Source of the DNA: Pachypanchax playfairii
Taxonomy: Eukaryota; Chordata; Actinopteri; Cyprinodontiformes; Aplocheilidae
Direction of reading: 5' to 3'
DNA: 64,000 nt
NCBI GenBank assembly: GCA_006937955.1
Contig: SSNP01000139.1
Location: 683,188 to 747,187 of the forward strand
Shown: in pieces, positions 35,598 to 48,179 of the stretch
Numbering within the stretch: the first letter of the stretch is position 1
Layout of the letters: the number at the start of each line of letters is the position of its first letter
The notes under the pieces: generated by a model
Seen by the model: only the letters and a program-made list of their open reading frames with translations
Database searches by the model: none
Told to the model about the DNA's origin: nothing
Made by a program: the position numbers and the translations under genes

Positions 35598-35833
35598 ATG
35601 GATCTATGGTTTCACTCGATCCGGATTTGCTGGTGGAGGGTTTTGTTTCTGATGAGTGTTTTCCAGGACTATCTGAGCTCCATGCTGGACTGCCCGCCGA
35701 CCTGCAGCTGCTCTCAAATAGAGATCTATTGCAATAAATCCGACAATGACAGATTTTTCCCTTTACTCGCCTTGCAAGATAGCAACGGGACCAGCGTGGA
35801 TATCGCGGACTTATTCAAAAACATCAGCACCAT
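35598..35833 (+). CDS. ntrk3: NTRK3/TrkC-type neurotrophin receptor, first coding exon
   Basis: Encodes the N-terminus of a Trk receptor tyrosine kinase, the cell-surface receptor for neurotrophins (NT-3 for TrkC). The 78 complete codons give a signal peptide whose hydrophobic core is WRVLFLMSVF at residues 13-22, then the LRR N-terminal cap with Cys 32, 36, 38 and 45 (CPPTCSCS), then FPLLALQDS, and N-glycosylation sequons at Asn63 (NGT) and Asn75 (NIS). Spacing and the CP-x2-C-x-CS-x2-EI-x-C, FPLL and QDS features match TrkC better than TrkB or TrkA. The exon ends after two bases of codon 79 (AT) at a consensus donor GTAAGT (35834-35839), the phase expected for TrkC exon 1. The start is the ATG at 35598; an in-frame TTG at 35586 is not used as a start. 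Later exons are outside the window or unrecognised, so the a or b fish paralogue cannot be decided. Confidence 0.9.
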
Positions 35834-37860
35834 GTAAGTAGCTGCGGATTGTGCTGTTCCTTTCTGAATCATTAATTGATCTCATCCCCCGTCTGCTGTT
35901 GTCTTTACATTGAAAGGACTTGTTGGCTTTGTGTGTGCTTATTCGGACACTTTTCATACTTCCTTCAGCTTTCTAAGTTGCAGTATATACTAATACATCC
36001 ATGTTTGACAGTCAGTGTTAGGTGAAATATAGAAATTAAATGTGCGCGTTCTGCTTCCCAATAAAACAAAACCCTTGAACGTGACCACCCCACTTCATCT
36101 GGAACTCGAGCCGTCAGGTTCGGGTTTTTCCACCTTTTTTTTTTTTTCTTGTGTCCCCATAAAGTTGCTCCTCCGCATCGGCAGCAGGCCTGTATGGCCA
36201 ACAGAGGGATGTTGCAGAGAAACGCACATCACCTCATCCACTTGATTCCCGACCTCCTCTCGCGCACAGCAACTGTTTGCACCGGTTGTGTTCAGTGAAA
36301 CAGAATTAGTGCAAATGGTGCAGTGAGGTCAACTGACTACATCCTGTGAGAACGATGCGACCCCCTCAAACTTTATCACGTCCAGATGACACGGTGGTGG
36401 GGGGAGGGAGGCAGGGGGGGATGCTCACTTGTGGCTTTCCCCCCTCACATAGGTACTGAGCTGTGGGCTATTATAAGATAGAATAAAATTATTAAAATGA
36501 TTTTACTTTAACACAGAGGCGCTATGATGACGGCAGACTACCCCCCAACACACGCACACACATCCGCGCACACCCACGCAACCCAGAAGTAGCTACATTT
36601 TTATTCTGCATCCTCCCTCCCTCTTTCTCTGGCATCGATCCCTCCACCGAACATCAAAGCTTTCTTTCTTGAAAAGTCAGGGGAGGAAGGAGGGAAATGG
36701 AGGAAAAAAGAGAGATCAGGCCTTAAAATAAAAGCCCTGGTGTCGTTGGAGGCTGATTTGCATATAAAGTAAACACTTCCCGTTAACGCAGCGGAATTCC
36801 CCGCACGGCTTCCTCCGCGTCGTCTCATGCGCCGCAAAGGACTTTTCCTCCCATCACTCGTGGTATCCCGTTTACCCTTTTATCCGTGTGAGGCAGACAA
36901 CAACTTATTTTGTGACATGGTTCATCGCCTGCCCGGGCCACTAGAGGGTAGCCTGGTACCCTTTATGTTCTTGGAATCAAGCGCTCCACAACACAGGAGT
37001 CATTTACGTGACTGTTTTATCAGGGAGAATTTGCCACGGTTTGTTTGTCAGTCCGACGGAGCGCAGAATGAGCGCCACTTAATACTCGGTTGCATTAAGC
37101 AAAAGGTGGAACCGTCAGAAGTAATCACTGTTAGTGATTAGCTTCACCGCAAGATGACCCATGCATACAGATGAATTCATTGCCAGACCTGCTCCATTTG
37201 CTCATCTGTCTCTTTTTCACGTCCACTGAGGTCAAAGTATGCCTTTAACACAGAAAGCTCATATCTCTTTACTAATAAGTAAGAGGTAAAACTGATCCCC
37301 TTGTTTGTCTTTGAGAAAATCTCTTGCAACTGACCCAGGACTTAATTGTGCATTCCTAGCCAGCAGGCTCCTTTTTCCCTTTAGCTGCTCAGCATGGACA
37401 GCAACAACCACCCAGCACCACCAGCAGCTCAATGACAGCCTATCAGAGACTCCACCACCCAATGTCACACAAGCTAACACATCTGATTTACATTTAGCTA
37501 TGAGGATCATTATAAAACCACCTATTGAATCTCTACTAATTATTACAACAAAACAATTCCCTGCTCAACGCTAATTTATTACTGTCCTGATAGGCATGTG
37601 CTTTGAAAATCGTATCCATAGTAATACGAGCGCAGAGAGAGAGACTGAGCCCACCACAAGTGGTCCTTGATCCGCTGGCTTTTTAAGTATCAAGATGCAT
37701 GTGTGTGTTTGGAAGACGTCTATTTATTAATTGATCTAAATACAAATATCAACAGATTGGGTTAATTTAGAGGTGGGCACAGGAAGACAACCAAACCCCA
37801 CCCCCGCACTACCAGGAGGGGATGGATGGACTGATGAATTGATTTTTAGGTAACGAAAGC
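35834..37860 (+). other. ntrk3: Start of ntrk3 intron 1
   Basis: Begins with donor GTAAGT. It is still relatively CpG-rich to about 37100 and lacks recognised transposons, unlike the flanks. Notable are a G-run cluster on the plus strand at 36392-36420 (potential G-quadruplex) and an octamer-plus-AT motif ATTTGCATATAAAG at 36756-36769. Open frames on both strands look incidental. Confidence 0.6.
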
Positions 37861-37916
37861 TGTAGAAAAAAAAAGGGGGTGGGGGTGGAGGGGGGGGGGG
37901 GGTTACNNNNNNNNNN

Positions 37917-37947
<31 letters not shown>

Positions 37948-37948
37948 C
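37861..37948. other. 10-N assembly gap inside poly-G tract
   Basis: Ten N at 37907-37916. To the left is a 13-base G run ending TTAC (37903-37906). To the right is a 28-base G run ending TTAC (37945-37948). The same word on both sides suggests the two contig ends overlap. Confidence 0.9.
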
Positions 37949-38065
37949 TGGTGGACCAAAGAAAACTGCCAAGTCCAGATAATAGTTTTCCAGTTCTCTC
38001 ACATTAGAGATTCATCACAAGAAGCATCGCTGCATGAAGCGGATAAGATAAGGCCCTGCTGTGAT

Positions 38066-38137
38066 ACTTGGGTGTGTGTCTGTGTGTGCGTTGGTGGGTG
38101 GCAGATGTGTGTGTGTGTGTGTGTGGAGGGGGGGGCA
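38066..38137. repeat. GT-rich microsatellite with G run
   Basis: Imperfect (GT)n at 38071-38092 and 38105-38125 followed by GGAGGGGGGGG. A 92-residue His/Thr-rich frame opposite it is an artefact. Confidence 0.8.
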
Positions 38138-39306
38138 TTTTACTGCTCTGTGTAGCTGAGCATAGGAATCCACTCTGGGGATGATGTCTGGCCCTCTTTC
38201 TTTCTTTTATTTTACCTTCATAATCTTTAGGATTTGTATGAAATCTGTTGATATTACAGTCGTCCCTTTTTCTGATCCACAACCTGGTTTAGAAGAGAAG
38301 GATTACATTTTGGATTGAACTGGATTAATTTGTTCATTTGATCAGTTGAAACACAAACGTATTGGGGAATGAAAAAAACACAACGTCGTGTGCAATGTGA
38401 GTGTGTCATCACAACAATTAATGTTCAGTTTTAATATTTGTTTTACATGCATTCACATGATGCGTCGCATACATCCTCAAACTGCTATGAAAAAAACAAA
38501 GAACAGTCTGCAACTACACAGCAAGGAAATCTGGTTCATTTTGAGTGTCTATGTGCTTTTGACTATTGAAAAAGCTTGTCTGCTTTACTTACTGTAGGAA
38601 AAGGTTTTCTATTACTGTCGGTGGTTAACAATGTGAAGAGGTCTGTAATTTAAAAATAAAAAAAGTTAACACAGAGCCATCAGACTTCACTAGCTTTCAC
38701 ATGATCACAATTTCATGCTATAATCTGCCTCTGCCTCTGATCTGTACGGTCATTACTCTGCCTTTCATTTGCCCCCGTCTCCTGGGGTCTGAATCTGATC
38801 CTTTTACTTAACAAGGCGTACGTGCTGTCACTGTCATTACTTTCATTGTCGCACTGTATGCACGATTCACGGTAGACATTTTGACTTCGCATTGCAGGAA
38901 AAACATAGGTGTCAGTCAGGTGAATAATGATTACAATCCACTCAAAGACGGTCCTCGGTGTTGAGCCCACTGGTTTCACTGAGATGACTTGACACTTTCT
39001 GTTCTCTCCCTGTTATGACATATTTCGATATCTGCTGTGAATAGGGTCTAGAGAGAAAATCAATCTGTGACTGCTGGTTAAAGATAAAGTGTGAATGATG
39101 CACCTCTCATCACTTTATGTAGTATTAGTCGACCTGTAACTTTGCAATATTTTTGGAGCAGCATAACAATAAATAGTGATATATTCTTATTAGGATCCTG
39201 TTGCCACATGCAAATTTAAACTACCAAGAACTGAAATATAATTTAGTGAGAGTGTAGAATAAAAGCATCATATATTTTAAATGTTTACATACCAGTTTTA
39301 ACCAAT
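38138..39306. other. ntrk3 intron 1, nothing recognised
   Basis: No exon-like frame with domain or repeat termini seen. Confidence 0.4.
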
Positions 39307-39662
39307 ATATGGTATAGGGATGCACCGATACCAATACTATCGGGTATCAAGGCCGATACCATTCTAATGTACTCTTATTGGTATCAGTTCAAGTTAACCG
39401 ATACCATCTACATGTAACCGATACTTAAAATGTGGAAAACGTTAATTTTTAACTTTCAAATTTTTGTTTTTTGGTCATTTTTATTAATTTGTTACTTTTT
39501 ATCTAATTTACCATAAAAAAAAAACCTGTCTTCCAATTTGTTGCATTTTTTTGTGTGGTAGAAGTATCGGCATTGGTACTTGGTATTGGTAAGTACTCTG
39601 ATCCAAGTATCGGTATCGTATAGATTTGAAAAAAATTGTATTGTTGCATCCCTAATATGGTA
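39307..39662. mobile_element. hAT-type MITE with perfect 8-bp duplication
   Basis: Element 39315-39654 (340 bp) has ends TAGGGATGCACCGATACC and, reversed, TAGGGATGCAACAATAC. It is flanked by identical ATATGGTA at 39307-39314 and 39655-39662. The interior is rich in CCGATACC/GGTATCGG words that pair across the element. No transposase. The perfect duplication implies a relatively recent insertion. A related longer element begins at 61484. Confidence 0.88.
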
Positions 39663-41248
39663 CAACCTGATTTTTTTTTTCAAATAATTGACCAATCAGG
39701 AAACTTTATGTACCAACAGTGACCACTCAACAAAAATAGCAGTAAGAATTCCAGCTCGTCGTCCCCCCACCTCCATTGTACAAACAGTAAACATTAGCGT
39801 TCCTGTTTATTTCCTCTTTAGTGTTTCAGGGGGATTTTTGACAACTGACAGTAATTCTGGAATATATTTATAAGTCATTGGTGCAAAGATATGTGTTATG
39901 AACTGTTGCTTGAATATATCGATGTTGTGGAATGTGTTGCTGATGTCCTGGAGTATTTGCCTCAAGGTTCTTTGCATAGTTCAAGCATATTTCTTATTTA
40001 TTTGTGTTATTTGGGTGTCTCAATACTTGAATATAGCTGTGTTTCCTACATTGTTAAGGAACGGGGTTCAAACACAGTTCACAACTATATCAATATATTC
40101 AAGCAACACTAGTTACAAGAAAATATGAACTCATGGGCCAAATTATCAGCTGTTTGTGCTCTGAAGTTTAAATATTTCCCTACTATTCTCTGTCTTTGTT
40201 GTAGAAGCTGAGATTTTGAACAGCAGATGTTCAGGAAGTCTGCAGGTGTATTTTTGTGTACAAATGCTTTTTTCTTTCTTTTTTTTTTAAATCTGTGATG
40301 TGACATGTTATCCTAAAATTTAAGAATAAGAACAAAATGTCTGTTACTTGGCTTTAAGATGAAGAATCGGTTTCAGAAGTGCCCTTGCTCCAACTTTCTT
40401 TAGAGAGATTTATGTAGATTATGAAATTGCCATCTGTTTATCTGCAAACACAATGAGAATCTCCCACTCTTAAATGGTTTATTGTTTATCTCTGTTGTCA
40501 AAAGCGACTTGACGCTTGTCGTTTAACATTTTGAAAATCTTGATAATCTTGTTTGTAGAATCGTTTGTCTTCTATTTTGAAGAGCTTTAGCACTCGTTTC
40601 AAATGTTTCATGAGTTGTACTCACATTGATTGATTCTCCGCTTGCAGAAGGTGTCATTTTCAAGCCTTCAGGGTTATTTACTGGATAAAGTCACAAGCAC
40701 ATTGTCCATTTGTTCCTTCAGTGTTCCATTGACTACTTATTTTCACAGACTGCTTATGGAAAGTTTATCCTTTTTTTCCCCAAAGTTGGAATGTCAAATT
40801 CCATGTGAAATTAGGTGCTGGATACTTGAAGCACACCATTTATTTTATAAAGACTTGCTGATGCTTCCAAATATACCCATTTCGTACAAGAATGTTTCCA
40901 AGCTCTGCTTAGGTTACTTGTGTGGGCTGAAATGTCCCCTGGTTCAGACACCGAGCATTACTGTATTATATAATTTCAGTGTTTTCTCTGCCTCTTATAA
41001 CTCATGTGCAGCCCACTTACTGAATGTGACTTCAGCCTCAAACATCTTCTGTTATAGTTGTGCAGAAATCATAACTTGATATATAAACTTAAAGAATTTA
41101 ATGTCTATCTGACATGCAATGTCATAGAATTATATGTTGATTAAAATGAATTGGTAAAATAATGAGTGAAATTTTTTTTTTAATTTTTATTAAACTAATA
41201 TGAGCAGTTGTACTATAGACATTGATATATAAATAGATGCCCATGGCC
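39663..41248. other. ntrk3 intron 1, nothing recognised
   Basis: A 149-residue open frame at 40630-41079 is Cys/Ser/Leu-rich without a recognisable domain, and I treat it as chance. Confidence 0.4.
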
Positions 41249-41829
41249 TTAGGCCATTTCATACAAATTTCATGACTTTGTGGTTATTTCTTAAGTATTA
41301 ACCAGTAATATGAAATATTTTATATCTAAAAAACGTTAGGAAACACTGATTGACAGGCCTTTCAATCGGTCTGCATCAAAATTTGTCTGGTTCCGTCAGG
41401 CTTTGGGCAGCAGCTTGTTCATGTTCATTATTCAAATTTGCTGGACTCTGATTGGCTAACAAACTAGCCTATGAGAGCAAGATATACTGTTTCCTGCCCT
41501 GCGGATGGCAACGTCAGACGTCGTGTCTTCCTGTTTGCTACATCTTATGCTAACAGCTTTTAGCCAGCAGCATGCTAGGCGTGGTTTCAACTGCGGGAGC
41601 TGATGAATACTAACAAACAAAGGAGTTGTGATGAAACAGATACAGGCCATTCCGTTCGGACTCGGGAGAACTCGGGTTTTATCACCACCTGCGTAGTTTG
41701 AGAGATTAAAACTGAAAGAGAAGTTGCTGACCTGTTTTCACACCCACTATGAAGGTAAGAACACCTGTGGAGCTAAAATATTCAACAGAAACCTCAGAAA
41801 AACCGTTTTTAATGGAAGGGCCTCTTTAA
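41249..41829 (+). mobile_element. TTAA-MITE family A, copy 6, left terminus shortened
   Basis: Starts TTAGGCCATTTCATACAA (four bases of the usual terminus missing), ends GGGCCTCTTTAA. CCAAT core GATTGGCT, TACTAAC, and ATGAAG (41749-41754) followed by GTAAGA. Same strand as ntrk3. Confidence 0.86.
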
Positions 41830-42978
41830 GAAGGACCTAAGTAGTGTTTTCATTATTATTGTTTTTACAAAGTTTGCTGCTTCAGTGTTTTGGTTATTTT
41901 TTTGATGCTATAATGAAGTATAATTTCAAGCATTCTATAAATTTCAAAGACTTTTATTGAGACTTGTATTAGGTTTATGCAAAGAGTCAGTAGTTGGGAG
42001 AAGTTGCTCTTGCAGGTGCCGTTTTTTATTCAAGCCGGTGTTCTTTGGTATATTTGTGAAAGAGCCTAGTCCCTCGGCTTAGAAGCCACTCCACACATGA
42101 ATTGTTTCAGGATGCTTTACTGATAGCACGACACAGAACTGATTGTTTCATTCATCTTTTCTTCTCTGGACAATCCTTTCTGCAGACAATCAGGAAGCAG
42201 AAAATGACTTTACCCCCATCCTCAGCAATCCAGTCCCAGTACTTCTGGCATAATATCAGGGCTCCTCCGATTATTGTTTTGTTAAGGAGTGGATTTTTAA
42301 TTGTTCTGCTTAAAACAAAGCCTGCCCACAGAAGTCTGCACCTCACCAAGGCACTCACGTCTGCTTGCTGCTATTCGCTTTGTACAGCTGGTGCCCCAAT
42401 CCCAAGGCTTAATCAGGTGACGGTTCTGTTGTTTGCTAGACTTTTAAAGACTCTTTCACATCAATTAAGCCTCCCTCCTTCAAGTTCTTGGTGATCATGG
42501 ACTTCATGATTTAGGTGCAGTCTTCATACCAGCAGTTTTCTTGCCTGTGAAGCACTTTTTGTGCAAAGCAATGCTGACCACGTCTTTTCTTGCAGCTCAC
42601 TATAGTTAATGTAGGAAGAACAATGATTATGTTCTTTTTAAAGCATCTAATCTGCTATTCTCACTAAATCAGCTTGACAGAGTTAAAATTTTTTACAGTC
42701 TTGTCTTTATTAACACTCTCACCTGAGTGAATGACAAGCACCTTTTCATTAAAATCATAACAAAGTACAAATACATCTCTGATAAATGGATCAGGTTTAC
42801 TTTAGAATCATTAAAACTTAATATCGTATTGTGCTTCACATCTACCTGCAAGGAAATTATGTTTAAAAAGTCAAATTACTTGATTTTCACTCATATAAAA
42901 TACAATTATAATCATGGTTAAATGGCTAGTATTTGTTTTTAGAACTTTCTGTTTGGAGAAAAGAGTTTAGAATAAATC
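41830..42978. other. ntrk3 intron 1, nothing recognised
   Basis: AT-rich, open frames without domains. Confidence 0.4.
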
Positions 42979-43525
42979 TTAAAGATACAATATGTAAGAA
43001 TTAGACTTTGTTGTCAAATGTTGTTTATGTAAAAACATCTGTTCTCAACCACTCACCCCCTCCCCTCCCTGATTTTTCTGTTGGGTTGCCAGTTCTGATG
43101 TTTATTCTCATTTTGTTTCTCTTGTATTAGCTCACGTTTTGGGAATGTCTGAAGGCCTATTTGTTCAGCGTTGAGTTTTCCTAAGTGCGTTTGAACGCCC
43201 CATCACGTGCAGCTCGGCTGCTCAGTTGGAAGGATGTGGTGGTTTCTTATTTTTTGCTGCTGCTCGTTGTGGAATTACAGCTGCTTGTGTTGAAGACTTG
43301 GCAGCCTTGCAGACTCACATGTGATTCGTTCTGGAACCAGGAAGTCTGGACGTGTAAATAATGATTCTGGTCCGGGCAAGCTTTTTTAAAATGACAGAAA
43401 CTAGCAATCACCCAGCCGACTGAGATCCAGATCTGTTACAATGTGACTTTATTTTCAACATTGGTGAGACATTAGACTGTTGTGGAAGTATTTCACTGTA
43501 AAATTCTTACATACTGTACCTTTAA
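42979..43525. mobile_element. TTAA-MITE family B, copy 1
   Basis: 547 bp bounded by TTAA on both sides. Left end TTAAAGATACAATATGTAAG, right end (reversed) TTAAAGGTACAGTATGTAAG, an inverted repeat of at least 25 bases. The interior includes CACTCACCCCCTCCCC and ATCACGTGCAGCTCGGCTGC. It is distinct from family A in sequence but similar in size and target. A second copy lies at 53170-53722. Confidence 0.82.
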
Positions 43526-46500
43526 ATAAAACTAGAGACAAAGATTCAGATTGTGGAGTAGTTTGTAACTGTTACCTGCAGTAGACTGCAGCCAAAGTAA
43601 TTTTAATTTCCAGAACCACGAAGAGGTTTCAGTGGATGATTCATGTAAACTTTCATGCAGCCAAGGAACCATTTATACACATTTATACACATTTATTTAC
43701 ATGAAACTTGTTGCAACAAACAACTACAGTAGATTGTATTCCAATATGGGTTTTTGTTTAAAAAAAAAAGATTTTTCTTACTGGAAGAACAGGATACGTA
43801 GTAATCTCATAAACCTACTTAAAAAAGAACTGTCCTTCCATGTTTATGGAGAGCAACCCCCCACCCTAATGATTACACACACACAAGGCTTCACTGTCAC
43901 CAATCGACACCTTCCATTCTGTCTGCAGATATTTTTATTTACGACCCTACAACCTCTCTTTTGTTCTTTTTCCAGTTTTTGTGTCTTTGTTCTCAGCTGC
44001 ATGTTGTGAGGTTGTGAGGTCCAGGTTTTTCGCTAACCTGAATCTATTTGTCAACTTTGTTTTGTTTCTTCATCATCCTGATACCTTGCTTTGTGGTTTC
44101 TAAATCATTGATTTTTTTGTTCTTTTATTCCTCACTGGAGAGGGTTTTTTTACAAGCCTGCCGGGGCTCTTTTATGTGATGTGCAAGCTATGGTGCATTA
44201 GTGTCATTTCAAGCACATATAAAGTAGACCAAACTGTTACTTATGCTCTCGTAGCTGCACGCAAACTCTAACCCATAACTTAACACCTGCCATCAGCCTT
44301 GGCTTTGCTTTGTATCTAAAGCAAAGAATAGAAAAGCCACGATCATTTTTGTTCTTAGTGATCTGGCCTTTTCATTCTGAATATAAGGACATTTAAAAAA
44401 AAGTCTGAAATGTAACACTTTTACACCCCAGAATCTTTTTTCATTGTCTGCGTTGAGAATATAAAGTTGAGTTTTTCTATCTTGATCTTCTTTACCATGA
44501 AAAAAGAAGTGTTGTTCAAAACTGGTTTTTAATTTCTGGCTCTAAAAAAATGCTCATCTCAGAAGCTCAAATATTTTGAATCCAGTTGCAGCAGTCATTC
44601 CAACTCCGTCCCTATCTGCAGAATCATTGCAGCAGGGACCACATTTTGCACGGCTGTCACAGCAGTTTGATAAGAAGTCTGCTCTGATCTTATAATAAAT
44701 AATTACTCTGTCTTGAAATTTCTTGCCATGAAATGTCTTCCGAGATGGAAAACAAAAAGAAAACACCTTGTTGCATCTTTAGTCTCATGCTGCTTTAGGA
44801 TCATCATCAGTAATGTTGTTTAACTATCAAGGACAGTGTTGCTAACACATTGCCAGTTGGTCCTTACCACAGAGACCCCCTGCTGGTTGCACATTGCGAG
44901 ACTTACCTCAGGCAATGCACGATGGGTTCCTCTGTTAGAGGGGTATCATCAAGTTTGCATGAGCCTGTCTTTGTGGAAAGTAGGTCACGGCTGCCATCTG
45001 AGAATTAGGAGGAGAGAGTGGTGCCTTCGTTCAGATCCTTTGCATGCAGAGATGCTGCTAAAAGTCCCAGCCATGTGACTGACCTAGCTTCTCCCACGCC
45101 CCCACCGCCCCGACTACTGCATCTGCAAGCCGCCCTCGCACCATAGAAGATAGATACTAATGAAGCACCTTTCCCAGTCTTAACAATCAAAAGATGCATT
45201 GATGATCAGGGGGTGACGAATACTGAAGCCTCTGCTGTTTTAGCAAGGACTAGAAAAACCTTTTAAAGCTTTGCAGCCACAATTTGAGAGGCTTGTTTTC
45301 GAATGTTCAGCTTTTATGCACCAACTTATGAGTCAGTGTTGCTGCTGTGCACAACAGTTTATCATGTCAAATTTGAGAGGTTGAAACAAGAAGGAAAAAA
45401 AAAAACATAAATCTACCAATTTAAAGAGTCTTTTCCTGCATTGTAGCATGTGAAACTGAGGATAAACCCAACTGAAATGTTTCCTCAATGTATTCTTAAT
45501 CAATTTACATTATTTACATGCAGTGCTGCTTTTTGGATTTTTAAAAGCATTTCTTATGAGCTGTTTGTAGAGATCAACTTGTGAATAAAAGACTTGTCAG
45601 TGTCATGTCTAATCAGGTAAAATAAGCCTTACTCAAGCTTTATTACAATTAAGCATGTTTAAACCTGGTATCTGCAGGCTTAGTGAAGACACACTGAAAG
45701 CAGCATTATAGCTAATTCCTTCTTCTCCGTGACGTTGATGGATGATTCATAGAGCAAGTAAAATAGTTGTGGCTTAAAATGAATCTTTTCTATGCTTAAA
45801 GTCTCTCTCTCCTTTTTACTGCATCTATCTGAGCTTTAATTTCCCTCACATACAGACATCATTAATTTCTTTAGAGATAACCTCCTCCCAGGTGAGAATG
45901 TATGTTTGACCTCACATTACTGTGTGTCCACTCCCACAAAACAGGTGGGGGGGCGGGGGGGGAGTCTTTAATGAGACTACTGCTTATTATTCATGTGGGA
46001 TGTTTGGTGTTTCATAAACCATCAATCATCATGTATTATCAAGTAGAATGAGTCACCCCACTGTCCTCCATTCCAGCGTGGACTGTTTAAAAAAAACCAG
46101 CTGTCTGGGTACGTCACCAAGTCTCACCCATGATGTTCCCCACAGTTACACGTTGATGGAAGCTGTTCAGGCTGAAGTCGCATCAACAGAATATTTTCCA
46201 TCATCTAAATAAAAAAAAAATAAAGTGCATTATTTATTTAAATCATTTAAAAATCAGAAAATTGTCAATTATTTTGACATATAATAAAAGTATGATACAA
46301 TAAAATAATGTTATATGCTTAATACCAATTCTTAGCATCAGTTCTCTCCGTGTTGACCACCAGAAGCACTTGCTGTGAAAAACTGGTACTTAGCTCCAGC
46401 CTCTCACTGAGTCAGAGCAAAGAAACTCTTTCATCAGAACTTGAGGTGGGTTCAGCGAGACAAACAGTAAGAGATGGTGTTTAAAAGAGAAGGTTTCAAA

Positions 46501-46531
46501 ACATCTACTTTTTACTGTCAAACCTTTTCTT
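43526..46531. other. ntrk3 intron 1, long stretch without recognised elements
   Basis: AT-rich. Short direct repeat ATTTATACACATTTATACAC at 43673-43692; G-rich run GGTGGGGGGGCGGGGGGGGA at 45944-45963. No exon-like frame recognised. Confidence 0.4.
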
Positions 46532-47135
46532 TTAAAGAGGCCCTTCCAATAAAAACAGTTTTTCTGAGGTTTCTGTTGAATATTTTAGCTCCACAGGTGT
46601 TCTTACCTTCATAGTGGGAGTGAAAACAGGTCAACAACTTCTCTTTCAGTTTTAATCTCTCAAACTACGCAGGTGGCGATAAAACCCGAGTTCTCCCGAG
46701 TCCGAATGGCCTGTATCTGTTTCGTCACAACTCCTTTGTTCGTTAGTATTCGGCAGCTCCCGCAGTTGAAACCACACCTAGCATGCTGCTGGCTAAAAGC
46801 TGTAGCATAAGACGTAGCAAACAGGAAGACACGACGTCTGACGTTGCCATACGCAGCGGGACAGGAAACAGTATACTTTGCTCTCATAGGCTAGTTTGCT
46901 AGCCAATCAGAGTCCAGCAAATTTGAATAATGAATATGAACGAGCTGCTGACGAAGCCTGACGAAGCAGTCTGACGGAAGGAGCCGGAACCACCTGAATT
47001 TTAATGCAGACAGATTGAAAGGTCTGTTAATCAGTGTTTCCTGACGTTTTTTAGATATAAAATGTTTCATATTACTGGTTAATACATAAGAAATAACCAC
47101 AAAGTCCTGAAATTTGTATGAAATGGCCTCTTTAA
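46532..47135 (-). mobile_element. TTAA-MITE family A, copy 7
   Basis: Full-length, TTAA flanks at 46532-46535 and 47132-47135. The longest copy (604 bp), close to the apparent consensus. GCCAATCAGAG and the ATGAAG/GTAAGA junction (46607/46606) are intact. Confidence 0.9.
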
Positions 47136-47659
47136 TAAAGATGTTATATACAGTTTGGAGTTTTCTCTGGTTGTATGGAGTGCTGAGAAGCACTACACCC
47201 CACCTACTACTGTTAAACTCTTCAGCAAGAAAAAAAGTCCAAAAGTCTATAGTCCAGTTTGGTTCCTAAAGTTCTGTGTGGCATCATCACCTCATTTGTA
47301 TAGTTGGCCATGTGCATACAATTGCAGTGGACACTGTAGGAATGAGAAAAAACAGTTTTGGGAGGACAAAAGATGAAAAGAAAAAACACCTTCCAAATCT
47401 TTAGATATACAAAGGATTTTTTTCTGTCAGCTCATGTTTCTTCAGTGTCTCCGTTCCAACCCTCCCCTTTTATCCAGTCTTGGGATTATAAGCCCCCGCA
47501 TGACTGTGAATGCATGAATCATGAATCTGGATGTGGAGGGTTGAACACCTCCTGCTCTGACTGCAGCTTGGAGGGTCTGCTGCACGAGGGCTGGGGCGTC
47601 TGTGAGTTCTTATATTAGAAGGAGGGGCAGCACCTCCTGCTCAGGGAAAATAATACAAT
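47136..47659. other. ntrk3 intron 1, nothing recognised
   Basis: No recognisable domain or repeat end. Confidence 0.4.
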
Positions 47660-47935
47660 GATAATATTGGATTGGATTTATTTTGCACTTCTCAAGGCAT
47701 CTAACGTGCTTTACAGTCATCCATTATTTATTCCCACACTCAAATACTCTGCTGGTGGTAAACAACTGCGTAGCCACAGTTTCCCTAAGACAGTCAACCA
47801 TTTTGTTCCAACGGCCTCTGCAGGTGAAGTGTCTTACCAAAAGTACACAGTATGGAGCTGGGTTCAAACTAGCACCACTTCGATTGCTGGACGACCTGCT
47901 CTATCGTCTGAGTCACTGCTGCACCATAAATATCT
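47660..47935 (+). repeat. Teleost dispersed repeat (GCGCTTTACAGTCATCC type)
   Basis: Landmarks TTGGATTTATTTTGCACTTC, CGTGCTTTACAGTCATCC, GCGTAGCCACAGTTTCCC, GAAGTGTCTTACCAAAAGTA, GAGCTGGGTTCAAACTAGCA and GTCTGAGTCACTGCTGCACC follow the order of a very common teleost repeat. Open frames across it are incidental. Confidence 0.6.
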
Positions 47936-48179
47936 TCCTCAGTAACAACAAAACATTTGCTAAATTTGTCACTTGAATAAAAGAGTCGATAAAGGGGTTT
48001 GAATGCTCGTTAAATATAGTGACAAAGTCACTAAATTAGCAACATTGTTCTTTAGTTGTTGTTGTGTATAATGACTGGGAATTTCACTAATGTTTTTTTT
48101 AGAGTTGGCTGTAAAACAGCATTTATAAAGTAGACTGGTACTATTAGGACATTTGCTCGCAGTACTAAAAACATGATGC

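Noticed and set aside
40630..41079. 149-residue open frame inside ntrk3 intron 1
   Set aside because: Composition Cys/Ser/Leu-rich without motif; no conserved domain recognised.
43673..43692. ATTTATACACATTTATACAC direct repeats as possible array
   Set aside because: Two to three units only; no spacers or conserved architecture, and CRISPR arrays are not expected in an animal genome.
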